A DNA stretch of 64,000 nucleotides. Origin: Leptolyngbya sp. PCC 6406. GTDB lineage: Bacteria; Cyanobacteriota; Cyanobacteriia; Phormidesmidales; Phormidesmidaceae. This document shows positions 16,189 to 26,739 of this stretch, piece by piece. Below the pieces are notes generated by a model, which was not told the DNA's origin, searched no databases, and saw only the letters and a list, made by a program, of their open reading frames with translations. The position numbers and the translations under genes are program-made. The stretch spans positions 2,332,412 to 2,396,411 of the forward strand of contig NZ_KI913949.1 in the NCBI RefSeq assembly GCF_000332095.2. Reading direction: 5' to 3'. Each line of letters starts with the position of its first letter. Position 1 is the stretch's first letter.

Positions 16189-17322
16189 CTAGGCAGCAAA
16201 GGGGAGACGGGTTTCCGTCAAAATCTCTTGGTAAAACTTCTGGAGTTGCTGGGTCGCGCCGCGCCAGCCCCAACGCTCGGCCTCGGCACGGGCATTGAGG
16301 CGTAGGGTCTCCCGCAGGGCATCCGTGGCAAAAATACGCTGGGTAGCCGCGATCGCGCCATTCTCATCCTGGGGGTCAAACATATAGCCATTTTCCCCAT
16401 TGGTGACGATGTCGGGGATGCCCCCAGAATTCGCTGCCACCACTGGACATCCCGCCGCCATTGCCTCTAGCAGCACCAGCCCTAGGGTTTCCGTCCGGGA
16501 CGGGAATACGAACACATCCGCCGAGGCATAGGCAGAGGCCAGTTCTTCCCCCGCCAAATACCCGACAAAATTCGTATTCGTACCGTCAAAATGCTTTTCT
16601 AGTTCCTCCCGATAGGGGCCATCCCCCACGAGGGCTAGCCGCGCACCGGGAATCGACTCCAGCACTGGCTTGATGCAATCGATTTCCTTCTCCGCCGAGA
16701 GGCGACCGATATAGAGCAGCAGGGGTGCATCGGGGTGGCCCTGGGATAAGCGATCGCGCATGGCCCGACTGGCCAATTCTGGGCGGAACAGGTCCGTATC
16801 TACCCCCCGCTGCCACACCTGCACCCGCTCAATGCCGTGTTCCGTCAGCTCCTGCTGCATCGCCGTTGAGGTGGCTAGATTAATGCGGGCCTGATTATGC
16901 ATCGCCTTCAGCAACTCCCACATCAGTCCCTCCAGCATCCCTAACCCATAGTGCTCCAGATACTTGGGCAGGTGGGTATGGTAAGACGCCATCAGGGGAA
17001 TGTCTAGGGTTTTGGCATAGTAGATCCCCGCCAGCCCCAGTACCGCCGGGTTCACCACATGGATTAGGTCTGGCTTGAATTGCTCCAATGCTTCGCCAAT
17101 GGAAGGGCGAGGCAACGCCAGTTTCAGTTCGGGATAAAGGGGAAAGGCTAACCCCGAAACCCCATGAATCTGTGCCCCCTGGTACTCTGTTAGTCCTCCG
17201 TCGGGAGAGAAGACCAACACCTGATCCCCCAGGCGTTGAAGCTGCTCTACCGTGTGTTTTAGACGGGTGACGATGCCATCTACCTTGGGCAAAAATGTCT
17301 CAGTAAACAGGGCAATACGCAT
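16189..17322 (-). CDS. sqdX: Sulfoquinovosyltransferase SqdX
   Basis: GT4 glycosyltransferase that transfers sulfoquinovose from UDP-sulfoquinovose to diacylglycerol, forming the thylakoid sulfolipid SQDG. 377 residues. The N-terminus MRIALFTETFLPKVDGIVTR carries the family loop, followed by the SYHTHLPKYLEHYG segment. The C-terminal nucleotide-binding half has YIGRLSAEKE and the E-x7-E motif in RTETLGLVLLEAMAAGCPVV. sqdB ends 97 bases upstream on the same strand, so the two steps of SQDG synthesis are adjacent and probably co-transcribed. The family-wide gene order supports the assignment. Confidence 0.93.
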   Translation of the reverse strand: MRIALFTETFLPKVDGIVTRLKHTVEQLQRLGDQVLVFSPDGGLTEYQGAQIHGVSGLAFPLYPELKLALPRPSIGEALEQFKPDLIHVVNPAVLGLAGIYYAKTLDIPLMASYHTHLPKYLEHYGLGMLEGLMWELLKAMHNQARINLATSTAMQQELTEHGIERVQVWQRGVDTDLFRPELASRAMRDRLSQGHPDAPLLLYIGRLSAEKEIDCIKPVLESIPGARLALVGDGPYREELEKHFDGTNTNFVGYLAGEELASAYASADVFVFPSRTETLGLVLLEAMAAGCPVVAANSGGIPDIVTNGENGYMFDPQDENGAIAATQRIFATDALRETLRLNARAEAERWGWRGATQQLQKFYQEILTETRLPFAA

Positions 17323-17419
17323 AACTCTCGGAGCCGAACTGGATAGACCTAAAGACCCAAGAAAACCCGTCCCAGAGGGGGGACTTATTCCCCCCTCGTT
17401 TCTACCTACTGTTGTCTGC

Positions 17420-18604
<1,185 letters not shown>

Positions 18605-18810
18605 TCAGATTATCAGGTTAGGGTGCTCTGTAGGCAATCCATTCAAAATCTGACTGAGAGGATTCCAGCCCAAGACTAGTCCAGAATGTTCATTAACATG
18701 TTCATCAACGAGCTAGGGTATACCATCCCTAGGGCCGCAGGCTGAATCAATCCACGGAATGATTTTGGGGATGGCATACTTCGAGTAAAAGTCGTGACGA
18801 TAGGATGCCC

Positions 18811-20124
18811 CTATTGGAGTCCGCGCAGGCGAAACAGCCACACCTGGGTAACCTGCTCCGAAGAAAAATTGTCGTCGCTAATCAGCCATAGACTGGGGGA
18901 ACCGTCGGGGAGAGGTGGTCCCAGGGCCATCCCCTCTAGGTTGTCCACTGGGTTATCCACCAGGTTATCTGCACCCCCACTGGGTTCCCCCAAGTCCGCA
19001 AAATTCAGGACCAGTTGCTTGCGAATGGGGTTGATGCCCTCAGACAGGGAGGAGAGGGTGGTAATGCCAGTGGTATCTGTGGCTCCGCCCGTGGCCAGTT
19101 GCCACAGTTTCACGTCAAAGCCCCGCAAACCGTAGGCCCGCTCTAGGCCGAGAAAGTGCCCTGCTTGGTCTAGGGCCAAAATCTCCGACAGACCATGGAC
19201 GATGCTACCCAGGGGCTCCAGGGATAGACCATAGGCATGTTCGGAAATCAGGGTGGACTGATTTGGCCCAATTAAATAATGCAGAAACCGACTCACGAGG
19301 GGCTGGGCCGGGTCAGGATCAAAGTCCTGGGCTAAGGCCGATTCCAGGGCAGTAAAAAGGCGAAAAGGCTCGAAATCCCCACTAGCGGCGGTGGGGCTTA
19401 GGGTCAGTCCCTCTAGGCCGAGATTATTGCGGGTACCCCGGCGGGGAGCAGTGGCATCAGGTGCGATGGTCTTCGACCGGCCTTTGGCCATCGCGGAATC
19501 TGTAGCCAGATCCGGATCCACAGCCGGATCGTTGGGCAGATAGCGATCTGGCAGCCGCAGTTGGGTTCGTAACTGGCCGCTGGTCAGGTCGTACTCATTC
19601 AGGGCCGGAGGGCTACCGCTGCTGGGCACCCCTTCACTGCTCACAAACCAGGAGTTGCGGGGAGACAGGGCCAAGCCCTCAGGATCTAAGAGATTAGGGG
19701 CATAGGGTTGTCCCTGACTATCCCGTAAGAGAATGACCCCTGTGACCTGGGCAGTGCCAATCTGGGCTCCTCCATCCCCCGTAGGGACTAGGGGCAGGTC
19801 CAGGGTATAGATCCGGGGCGGGGCTAAATTGCCGCGATCGTCCGATAGGGCATAGAAGCGGCTCTGGCGCGGGTCATAGGCCAAAGCCGACAGTCCCCCG
19901 ACGGGGGTATCCTCTACGGACTGGGGGGGCAGGGTAACGACATCTAAAAAGTCCACCGCCAGGGGTAAAAATAACCGATCCTCCGCCTGAACTTGGGGCA
20001 GGGTGCAGCCCCCCAGCCCGAGGAGACCGATCAGACTCGTCAGAAACAGTAGCGCGATGGTTAAGGACCGGACCCAAGGGGCCATCGCGATTCCCCGTCT
20101 TACCCGCTGCCAGTGCTGGTTCAT
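18811..20124 (-). CDS. Esterase-like-activity-of-phytase family lipoprotein
   Basis: 437 residues from ATG 20124. The N-terminus has a basic stretch and a hydrophobic signal ending LLGLGGC, a lipobox-like Cys, so the protein is probably exported and lipid-anchored. The body is a beta-propeller of the phytase-like esterase family: VGGLSALAYDPRQSRFYALSDDRG near the start, LEGLTLSP in the middle, and NLEGMALGPPLPDG with LISDDNF at the end. The exact reaction is unknown. An open frame extends upstream to 20232 but crosses a perfect inverted repeat (20175-20207), so I place the start after it. Confidence 0.82.
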   Translation of the reverse strand: MNQHWQRVRRGIAMAPWVRSLTIALLFLTSLIGLLGLGGCTLPQVQAEDRLFLPLAVDFLDVVTLPPQSVEDTPVGGLSALAYDPRQSRFYALSDDRGNLAPPRIYTLDLPLVPTGDGGAQIGTAQVTGVILLRDSQGQPYAPNLLDPEGLALSPRNSWFVSSEGVPSSGSPPALNEYDLTSGQLRTQLRLPDRYLPNDPAVDPDLATDSAMAKGRSKTIAPDATAPRRGTRNNLGLEGLTLSPTAASGDFEPFRLFTALESALAQDFDPDPAQPLVSRFLHYLIGPNQSTLISEHAYGLSLEPLGSIVHGLSEILALDQAGHFLGLERAYGLRGFDVKLWQLATGGATDTTGITTLSSLSEGINPIRKQLVLNFADLGEPSGGADNLVDNPVDNLEGMALGPPLPDGSPSLWLISDDNFSSEQVTQVWLFRLRGLQ

Positions 20125-20174
20125 CCTGTTCCTGAGACCTCCGCTATGATGTTCAGACCTCTTTCGAGGAGTGT

Positions 20175-20207
20175 AGCCCTCCGAGGTTTTCAAAACCTCG
20201 GAGGGCT
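20175..20207. repeat. Perfect 16-bp inverted repeat with one-base loop
   Basis: AGCCCTCCGAGGTTTT is followed by C and its complement AAAACCTCGGAGGGCT. It lies 50 bases upstream of the phytase-like gene and may be a cyanobacterial intergenic palindrome or an mRNA hairpin. Confidence 0.75.
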
Positions 20208-20270
20208 GAGAATGCTGAAGACCGGCATTCATACCGGCTAGGGATCAATAGCTGCTGGGGAGCAATCTCA

Positions 20271-20572
20271 TCAAACCCCGAGGATGGCTTGGGCGGTCAG
20301 ATTCAAGTTGGGAAAGACAGAAGAGGTAATGCGCTGGTCGCCGCGCAGCAATTGCCGGTTGTAACGCCCCTCTGTATTCAAACAGAATTCAAGCTACAGA
20401 CGGTTAATGTGGGTTGCTTAGGACGACCAATGAAGAATTCACCGCCCAGTCCTTGATAGTCGGCAATCCAGTATTCTGTGGCACAGGGGTATTGCCTGAC
20501 CTCATCGCCAGCATGGAGCTTCCTCCCACCTAGGTGGGATTGCGTTGGGTCTGCTGTAACCTTTCTTAGCAT
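20271..20572 (-). pseudogene. Uma2-family endonuclease remnant, frameshifted and N-truncated
   Basis: The frame ending at 20378 contains EYWIADYQGLGGEFFIGRPK followed by QPTLTVCSLN, a clear C-terminal part of Uma2. It then stops. The next frame resumes with LNTEGRYNRQLLRGDQRITS and FPNLNLTAQAILGV, stop at 20271-20273, the normal Uma2 end. An imperfect 11-base tandem duplication (TTGAATTCTGT beside TTGAATACAGA) accounts for the shift; removing it restores the frame. The N-terminal half and the first nuclease residues are missing. A probably intact Uma2 gene is at 55087-55662. Confidence 0.7.
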
Positions 20573-20736
20573 CTACAATTGAAAGCGATTGGGAGGGGTG
20601 CGGTGGCCCTAAAGGGCCGGTCTAGTCCCTGGGGGGTGGCCACGCTACTGACTACCACACGTCCTCCGCAAATCATGAATAGAAACCCCGATGTATCGTC
20701 ATCGGGGGCGCTTTGGCTGTGGTGTTGGGTAAAGCA

Positions 20737-23700
20737 ATGGCATTCTCTTCTATCGTTCGGACCCTAGGGCGGTCGCCCCTGATCGCAGACCTCCTGGGCA
20801 AGCTCCAGCAGCAGGGACGAATCATTCTCAACGGAGCCGCCCGATTGCCCAAGGGGCTAGTGGCCTCTACCCTGGCCCAACAGCAGTCTGCGCCCCTGCT
20901 GGTCATCACCGCCACCCTAGAGGAAGCCAGTCGGTGGGCCGCCCAACTGGATCTCATGGGGTGGACCACGGTGCATGTCTACCCCACCTCCGAAACCTCC
21001 CCCTACGAACCCTTTGATCAGGAATCGGAGATGACCTGGGGCCAACTCCAAGTGCTAGCGGACCTCACCAGCGGCCTGCCCCTAGAACGCACCGCAATTG
21101 TTACCACCGAACGCGCCCTCCAGCCCCACCTGCCCCCCGTCTCCGCCCTGACGGATTACTGTCTCACCCTGACCAAAGGACTGGAGATCAACCTCAAGAC
21201 CCTGGGACAGCGCCTTGCCCGTCTGGGCTACGAACGGGTGGCCCTAGTGGAAACCGAGGGGCAATGGGCGCAGCGGGGAGACATTGTGGATGTATATCCC
21301 GTGTCCTCCGAGCTACCCCTGCGGCTGGAGTTATTTGGCGATGAGCTAGACCGGATGCGGGAATTTGACCCCACCAGTCAGCGATCGCTAGATGAGGTGC
21401 AACGCCTCGTCCTCACCCCCACGGACTACAGCCCCCTAATTCTGGACATCCTGCGGGAGCAGGGGCACCTAGAGAGCCTATTTGCCGACAGTGACCTGGA
21501 AGCCCTAGATAACGGCACCCAGCCCGAAGGGGTCCGTCGTTGGCTGGGTCTGGCCTTTCCCCACCCCGCCTCCCTACTGGACTATCTGCCGGAGAATGCG
21601 GTGGTGGCACTGGATGAGCCCAACCAGTGCCACGCCCACAGCGATCGCTGGGTCGAACATGTCGCGGATCACTGGCGAGAGGTGAACGCCGGGATAGAAC
21701 AGCCCACCCCCCCACTCCCTCTCATTCCTCCAACATCGGTCACCCGGCAACAAGGGCAACCACAAGGGATTGCCCCTACGGATTCCATTCCACTCCCCCA
21801 CTCCCCCACTCCCCCACTCCCCCAAATCCACCGCTCATTTACCCAGGCACTCCAAGACCTAGAAGCCTTCCAGCGCATCGATCTCGCAGAACTGTCGGAG
21901 GAAAATGCGGGGGGATTGAATCTGGCCAGCCGTCCGGTGCCCGCGATTCCCCACCAGTTTGCCAAGTTGGCGGAAACAATTCGGGCAGAGCGCGATCGCA
22001 ACTTTGCCGTGTGGTTAGTATCGGCCCAGCCCTCCCGGTCGGTGGCCCTGTTGCAGGAGCATGACTGCCCCGCCCAGTTCATCCCCAATCCACGGGACTA
22101 TCCCGCCATTGACAAACTCCAGATCCAGCACATTCCCGTAGCGGTGAAATACTCCGGTCTGGCGGAACTAGAGGGCTTTGTCCTGCCCACCCTGCGGCTG
22201 GTGGTGGTGACAGACCGAGAATTCTTTGGTCAACACAGCCTCGCCACTCCGGGCTATGTGCGGAAGCGACGGCGGGCCACCTCCAAGCAGGTAGACCCCA
22301 ACAAAATGAAGCCGGGGGACTTTGTCGTCCACCGCAACCACGGCATTGGACGGTTTCTGAAACTAGAAAGCCTGACGGTGGATCGGGAAACACGGGAATA
22401 CCTGGTAATCCAGTACGCCGATGGCCTGCTGCGGGTCGCAGCGGACCAAGTCAGCACCCTGTCTCGCTATCGCTCCACCACCGAGCGCGCCCCCGAACTC
22501 AACAAGATGTCGGGCAAAGCCTGGGAAAAAACCAAGGGCCGCGCCCGCAAAGCGGTGCAAAAGGTGGCGGTAGACCTGCTCAAGCTCTACGCCCAGCGGG
22601 CCAAGCTCCAGGGCTTTACCTACCCCGCTGATATGCCCTGGCAACAGGAACTAGAGGATTCCTTTCCCTACCAGCCCACCCCCGATCAGCTCAAAGCCGT
22701 GCAGGATGTGAAGCGAGACATGGAAAGCGATCGCCCCATGGATCGCCTCGTCTGCGGCGACGTGGGCTTTGGCAAAACAGAAGTAGCGGTGCGCTCCATC
22801 TTCAAGGCCATTACGGCCCACAAACAGGTGGCTCTCCTAGCCCCTACCACCATCCTGACTCAGCAGCATTACCACACCCTAAAGGAACGCTTTGCCCCCT
22901 ACCCGATCCAGATCGGGCTGCTGAACCGCTTCCGCAGTGCCGAGGAAAAAAAGGACATCCTCCAGCGCCTCAAAACCGGAGAACTGGATGTGGTGGTAGG
23001 CACCCACCAACTCCTGGGCAAAGGCGTCCAGTTCCAAGACCTGGGATTGCTGGTGGTGGATGAAGAGCAGCGATTTGGCGTGAACCAAAAGGAAAAAATC
23101 AAAGCCCTCAAAGCCGAGGTGGATGTTCTCACCCTCAGCGCTACCCCCATCCCTCGCACCCTCTACATGGCCCTTTCTGGCGTGCGGGAAATGAGTCTGA
23201 TCACCACACCGCCCCCCTCCCGTCGGGCCATCAAAACCCACCTCTCCCCCTACGACCCCGAAGCCATCCGCAGCGCCATCCGCCAGGAATTGGATCGGGG
23301 AGGCCAGATCTTCTACGTCGTGCCCCGCGTCGAGGGCATTGAAGAAATCTCAGGCCGATTGCGGGAATGGGTGATCGGAGCCCGAATTATGGTGGCCCAC
23401 GGCCAAATGCAGGAGGGAGAACTGGAGTCCACGATGCTCACCTTCAGCAGCGGCGAGGCAGACATCCTCGTCTGTACCACCATCATCGAGTCGGGGCTGG
23501 ATATCCCTCGGGTGAATACCATCCTGATCGAAGATGCCCACCGCTTTGGCCTCTCCCAGCTCTACCAACTGCGGGGGCGGGTGGGGCGCTCAGGCATCCA
23601 AGCCCATGCGTGGCTGTTTTACCCCCGCCAGCAGAGCCTCACCCCCCAGGCCCGCCAACGGCTGCGGGCGATTCAGGAATTTGCCCAGCTAGGGTCGGGC

Positions 23701-24324
23701 TACCAGCTCGCCATGCGGGATATGGAGATTCGCGGCGTCGGGAACCTGCTAGGGATGGAGCAGTCGGGGCAGATGGATGCGGTAGGCTTTGATCTCTACA
23801 TGGACATGCTAGAGGAGGAAATTGCCGACATTCGGGGCCAGGAAATTCCCAAGGTGGACAACACCCAGATGGACCTGAAGGTGACCGCCTTTATCCCCAA
23901 CGACTACATCTCAGATGTGGAGCAAAAGATGAGCGTTTACCGGGCCTTGGGCACCGCCAACAGCAAGCGGGAACTGACCCAAATTGCAGCGGATCTCAAC
24001 GATCGCTACGGTCCAATTCCCTACGCCACAGAGCAGTTACTGCGCGTGCTAGAGCTGAAGCAAATCGCCAAGCAACTGGGCTTTGCCCGCATCAAACCAG
24101 AGGGCAAACAACACATTATTCTAGAAACGCCCATGGAAGAACCCGCCTGGAAGCGCCTCCAGGACAATATTCCCAGCCACCTCAAACCCCGGTTTGTCTA
24201 TGCTCCAGGTCGGGTGACAGTGCGCGGACTCGGGGTGCTGAAGCCAGAAAAGCAGGTGGACAATCTCATGGAGTGGTTCCAACACATGCGGTCAGCCATT
24301 CCAGAAACAACTGCGATCGCATAA
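20737..24324 (+). CDS. mfd: Transcription-repair coupling factor Mfd
   Basis: DNA translocase that removes RNA polymerase stalled at lesions and recruits UvrA. About 1195 residues from ATG 20737; a TTG 24 bases upstream is open but unlikely. The UvrB-homology region is at about 1-320. The RNA polymerase-interacting domain follows ([21 protein letters not shown]). The RecG-like motor has GDVGFGKTE (Walker A), DEEQRFG (motif II), [10 protein letters not shown] and QLRGRVGR. The TRCF C-terminal domain begins near [12 protein letters not shown]. Residues about 321-363 are a Pro/Gln-rich stretch with no family counterpart, encoded by an intergenic repeat (21700-21825). The gene is otherwise intact. 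Confidence 0.96.
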   Translation: MAFSSIVRTLGRSPLIADLLGKLQQQGRIILNGAARLPKGLVASTLAQQQSAPLLVITATLEEASRWAAQLDLMGWTTVHVYPTSETSPYEPFDQESEMTWGQLQVLADLTSGLPLERTAIVTTERALQPHLPPVSALTDYCLTLTKGLEINLKTLGQRLARLGYERVALVETEGQWAQRGDIVDVYPVSSELPLRLELFGDELDRMREFDPTSQRSLDEVQRLVLTPTDYSPLILDILREQGHLESLFADSDLEALDNGTQPEGVRRWLGLAFPHPASLLDYLPENAVVALDEPNQCHAHSDRWVEHVADHWREVNAGIEQPTPPLPLIPPTSVTRQQGQPQGIAPTDSIPLPHSPTPPLPQIHRSFTQALQDLEAFQRIDLAELSEENAGGLNLASRPVPAIPHQFAKLAETIRAERDRNFAVWLVSAQPSRSVALLQEHDCPAQFIPNPRDYPAIDKLQIQHIPVAVKYSGLAELEGFVLPTLRLVVVTDREFFGQHSLATPGYVRKRRRATSKQVDPNKMKPGDFVVHRNHGIGRFLKLESLTVDRETREYLVIQYADGLLRVAADQVSTLSRYRSTTERAPELNKMSGKAWEKTKGRARKAVQKVAVDLLKLYAQRAKLQGFTYPADMPWQQELEDSFPYQPTPDQLKAVQDVKRDMESDRPMDRLVCGDVGFGKTEVAVRSIFKAITAHKQVALLAPTTILTQQHYHTLKERFAPYPIQIGLLNRFRSAEEKKDILQRLKTGELDVVVGTHQLLGKGVQFQDLGLLVVDEEQRFGVNQKEKIKALKAEVDVLTLSATPIPRTLYMALSGVREMSLITTPPPSRRAIKTHLSPYDPEAIRSAIRQELDRGGQIFYVVPRVEGIEEISGRLREWVIGARIMVAHGQMQEGELESTMLTFSSGEADILVCTTIIESGLDIPRVNTILIEDAHRFGLSQLYQLRGRVGRSGIQAHAWLFYPRQQSLTPQARQRLRAIQEFAQLGSGYQLAMRDMEIRGVGNLLGMEQSGQMDAVGFDLYMDMLEEEIADIRGQEIPKVDNTQMDLKVTAFIPNDYISDVEQKMSVYRALGTANSKRELTQIAADLNDRYGPIPYATEQLLRVLELKQIAKQLGFARIKPEGKQHIILETPMEEPAWKRLQDNIPSHLKPRFVYAPGRVTVRGLGVLKPEKQVDNLMEWFQHMRSAIPETTAIA
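21700..21825. repeat. Intergenic repeat inserted in frame within mfd
   Basis: The 50 bases at 21730-21779 match the complement of 25819-25868, with only five differences by eye, and are followed in both places by a CTCCCCCA microsatellite. Inside mfd the unit is read without a stop and ends in [16 protein letters not shown], where the conserved protein resumes. Confidence 0.8.
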
Positions 24325-24370
24325 AATCCCCATGCATCCATCGCCATTGACCACAGAACTCCCCCCTCCC

Positions 24371-24584
24371 CAGGGCGCGGAACCCCCGTCCCTCCCTAGG
24401 GCGCAGAAACCCCGCCCCTACCCCACATCCTGCATTGGGCACAAAAACCCCGCCCCTACAGAGACATCCTGCATTGGGCGCGGAAACCGCGCCCCTACCC
24501 CAAAACCCTGCATCTGGCGCGGCACCTCTGCGGTGCATTGCTTCGCGTGGGCGAAGCCACGCCTTAGCGTTATGCACCCTACGG
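24371..24584. repeat. Array of REP-like palindromes and a second repeat family
   Basis: About four or five degenerate units of the form GGGCGC(A/G)GAAACC(C/G)CGCCCCTAC lie in tandem, two of them introduced by ATCCTGCATT; the best palindrome is 24476-24494. At 24533-24584 follows a different repeat ending CGCCTTAGCGTTATGCACCC, which recurs inverted at 46850-46919. The spacer 24325-24738 otherwise holds no gene I recognise. Confidence 0.65.
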
Positions 24585-24738
24585 GATATTTAATTCAAAA
24601 CTCAAAACTCAAAACTCCTATCACCTCCCCCACCCCAAAGCCCTCCGGGCAGGCTAACTCCCTGGGAGTGGCTTCACCAACGCCTTTCTTGAATGCCGTT
24701 AGGCTATACACCCCCCTACCCCATCACCCCCCTACCCA

Positions 24739-25755
24739 ATGTCCCAACTCAACCAAGCCCTCACCCTCTTCCTCAGCCTGTTGGTTGAAGCCACGCCATT
24801 TTTGCTCCTGGGAGTAATTTTCTCCAGCGCCCTGGCAGTACTGGTGGACGAGCGGGCCTTGGTACAGCGGATGCCCAAACACCCCGCCCTCGCCGCCTTA
24901 GCGGGGAGCCTTTTTGGTTGCCTGTTCCCGGTGTGTGAATGCGGTAATGTGCCCGTGGCGCGGCGGCTGCTCATGCAGGGGGCTCCATCAGCACTGGCAA
25001 TCGGCTTTTTGCTAGCGGCTCCCACGGTGAACCCGATTGTATTTTGGGCGACCTGGGTAGCCTTTCGCGACCAGCCCGCCATGGTGTTTTGGCGCGTGGG
25101 CTTGACGGTCTTGATTGCGGTGGTGATCGGCTGGGTCTTTAGTGCCCAAAAGGATCTGCGGCCCTTTTTACAACCGACGGTGGCCCGCTATTTGCCCAGC
25201 CCCACCCCTGAGCCAGCCTTGGCGACCTCCGACAGTAATCTCCTGGCGGGGGGCACCTATCTGTTGCAGTCGGAGGGAGCCCTACGCCTGGATGTGCCCA
25301 TGTTTGAAACCCTAAGCGCCGCCGCCCTAGAGAAAGCACCCTGGAACACCAAGTTCCGCGCCGTCCTAGCCATGATGTTGCAGGAGTTCCGAGAACTGGG
25401 GGCGGTGCTGGTGCTGGGAAGTGCGATCGCGGCCACCGTCCAAGTCGCCATCCCTCGGGAATGGATCCTGACCCTGGGCCAGGGACCGATTACCTCCATC
25501 CTGGCGATGATGACCCTAGCCTGGGTCGTGTCCATTTGCTCCACGGTGGATTCCTTCTTTGCCCTCTCCTTTGCCTCAGTGTTTACCAGCGGCTCCCTAC
25601 TCGCCTTCCTCGTCTTTGGCCCCATGATCGACTTGAAAAACATTTCCCTGCTGCTGACCACCTTCAAAGGACGCACGGTGATGTATCTCTTTATATTGGC
25701 GGCCCAGTTGACCTTTGTTCTGACGCTGGGGGTGAGTTTGTATACGAGTTGGTAG
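24739..25755 (+). CDS. Putative permease, UPF0718/DUF318 (ArsP-like) family
   Basis: Integral membrane protein, 338 residues, about eight helices in two halves split by a polar loop (about 150-200). Family features are PVCECGNVPVARRLL with the conserved CECG, FLLAAPTVNPIVFWATWVAF, and CSTVDSFFALSFASVFTSGSLLAFLVFGPM with the ICSTVD motif in the second half. Some relatives export organoarsenicals; others are uncharacterised. The TIGR03943 protein follows downstream, the usual partnership, suggesting a two-component transporter. No metal regulator lies nearby, so the substrate is open. Confidence 0.85.
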   Translation: MSQLNQALTLFLSLLVEATPFLLLGVIFSSALAVLVDERALVQRMPKHPALAALAGSLFGCLFPVCECGNVPVARRLLMQGAPSALAIGFLLAAPTVNPIVFWATWVAFRDQPAMVFWRVGLTVLIAVVIGWVFSAQKDLRPFLQPTVARYLPSPTPEPALATSDSNLLAGGTYLLQSEGALRLDVPMFETLSAAALEKAPWNTKFRAVLAMMLQEFRELGAVLVLGSAIAATVQVAIPREWILTLGQGPITSILAMMTLAWVVSICSTVDSFFALSFASVFTSGSLLAFLVFGPMIDLKNISLLLTTFKGRTVMYLFILAAQLTFVLTLGVSLYTSW

Positions 25756-25868
25756 GGGAGTGGGGGAGTGGGGGAGTGGGGGTATTGGGGTATTGGGGTG
25801 TGGGGGTGTGGGGGAGGTGTAGGGGCAATCCCTTGTGGTTGCCCTTGTCGCCGGATGATCCGTGTTGG
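25756..25868. repeat. GTGGGGGA microsatellite plus 50-bp repeat
   Basis: The spacer between the permease and TIGR03943 genes carries (GTGGGGGA)n and GTATTGGG runs followed at 25819-25868 by the repeat whose homologue lies inside mfd. Confidence 0.75.
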
Positions 25869-25992
25869 GATATTGGTGCGGGTTTAGCTCGTGTCTGCTG
25901 GGGAATTCCGATACAACCGCTCAAAATCCGCCTCGCCCCGCCCGGTGCCGGTGAATCCGGGGATGAAATTTTTTTGAAATGTTCCAAGACCT

Positions 25993-26739
25993 ATGAAGCG
26001 TTCCACCTTACCTTGGCCCTTGATTATCGATACCCTCGCTCTGTTGCTGTGGGGGTTGATGCTGCTGCGCTACCAGTGGACAGGGCGACTGGCGGTCTTG
26101 CTGCACCCGGACTACCACTGGCTGGCCATTGGGGCAGGGTGGGTGTTGCTGGCGATGGCCCTGGGACGGGTGATAGACCTAGTCAGGGCCACCCAGGAGC
26201 TTAACTCCGGACAGCACATTGCCCTCCTGCCCCGTCAGTGGAGCGTGGCGATTTTGCTGGGGGTAGCGGTGCTGGGGCTGGTCTATGTGCCCCGGCCCTT
26301 TACTAGCGATACGGCCCTGGCACGGGGGATTGCGGAGCCGGTGGGAATGACGCGATCGCAACCCCAGCGCTTCCAGCGCAATACACCGCCGGAGTCTCGG
26401 ACCCTGACGGATTGGTACCGCACCCTGAACGTGTATCCGGAGCCAGACGCCTACAGCGGTGACCCGGTGAATGTGACAGGGTTTGTCATCCATCCCCCCG
26501 ATTGGGCAGACGACTACTTCATGGTGGCCCGCTTTGTGATGACCTGTTGTGCGGCGGATGCCTACCCCATTGGTCTGCCGGTGCAAGTTGTGGGCAGCCG
26601 CAGCGACTATGCTCCCGACAGTTGGATCGCCATCACTGGCACAATGGCCACAGATACGATTCAGGATCAGCGGCGACTGATAATTCAGGCCGATACCCTG
26701 GAAACGGTGCCCGAACCTGCCAATCCCTATGAGTTTTAA
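25993..26739 (+). CDS. TIGR03943 family membrane protein (permease partner)
   Basis: 248 residues. Two N-terminal helices (about 5-22 and 35-55) and a third near 75-93 precede a soluble domain with NVTGFVIHPPDWADDYFMVARFVMTCCAADAYPIGL. The CC in TCCAAD is a hallmark of the TIGR03943/DUF1980 family. These proteins are consistently encoded next to UPF0718 permeases and are thought to be a second subunit. The stop overlaps the start of the next gene by 11 bases, indicating coupling. Confidence 0.85.
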   Translation: MKRSTLPWPLIIDTLALLLWGLMLLRYQWTGRLAVLLHPDYHWLAIGAGWVLLAMALGRVIDLVRATQELNSGQHIALLPRQWSVAILLGVAVLGLVYVPRPFTSDTALARGIAEPVGMTRSQPQRFQRNTPPESRTLTDWYRTLNVYPEPDAYSGDPVNVTGFVIHPPDWADDYFMVARFVMTCCAADAYPIGLPVQVVGSRSDYAPDSWIAITGTMATDTIQDQRRLIIQADTLETVPEPANPYEF

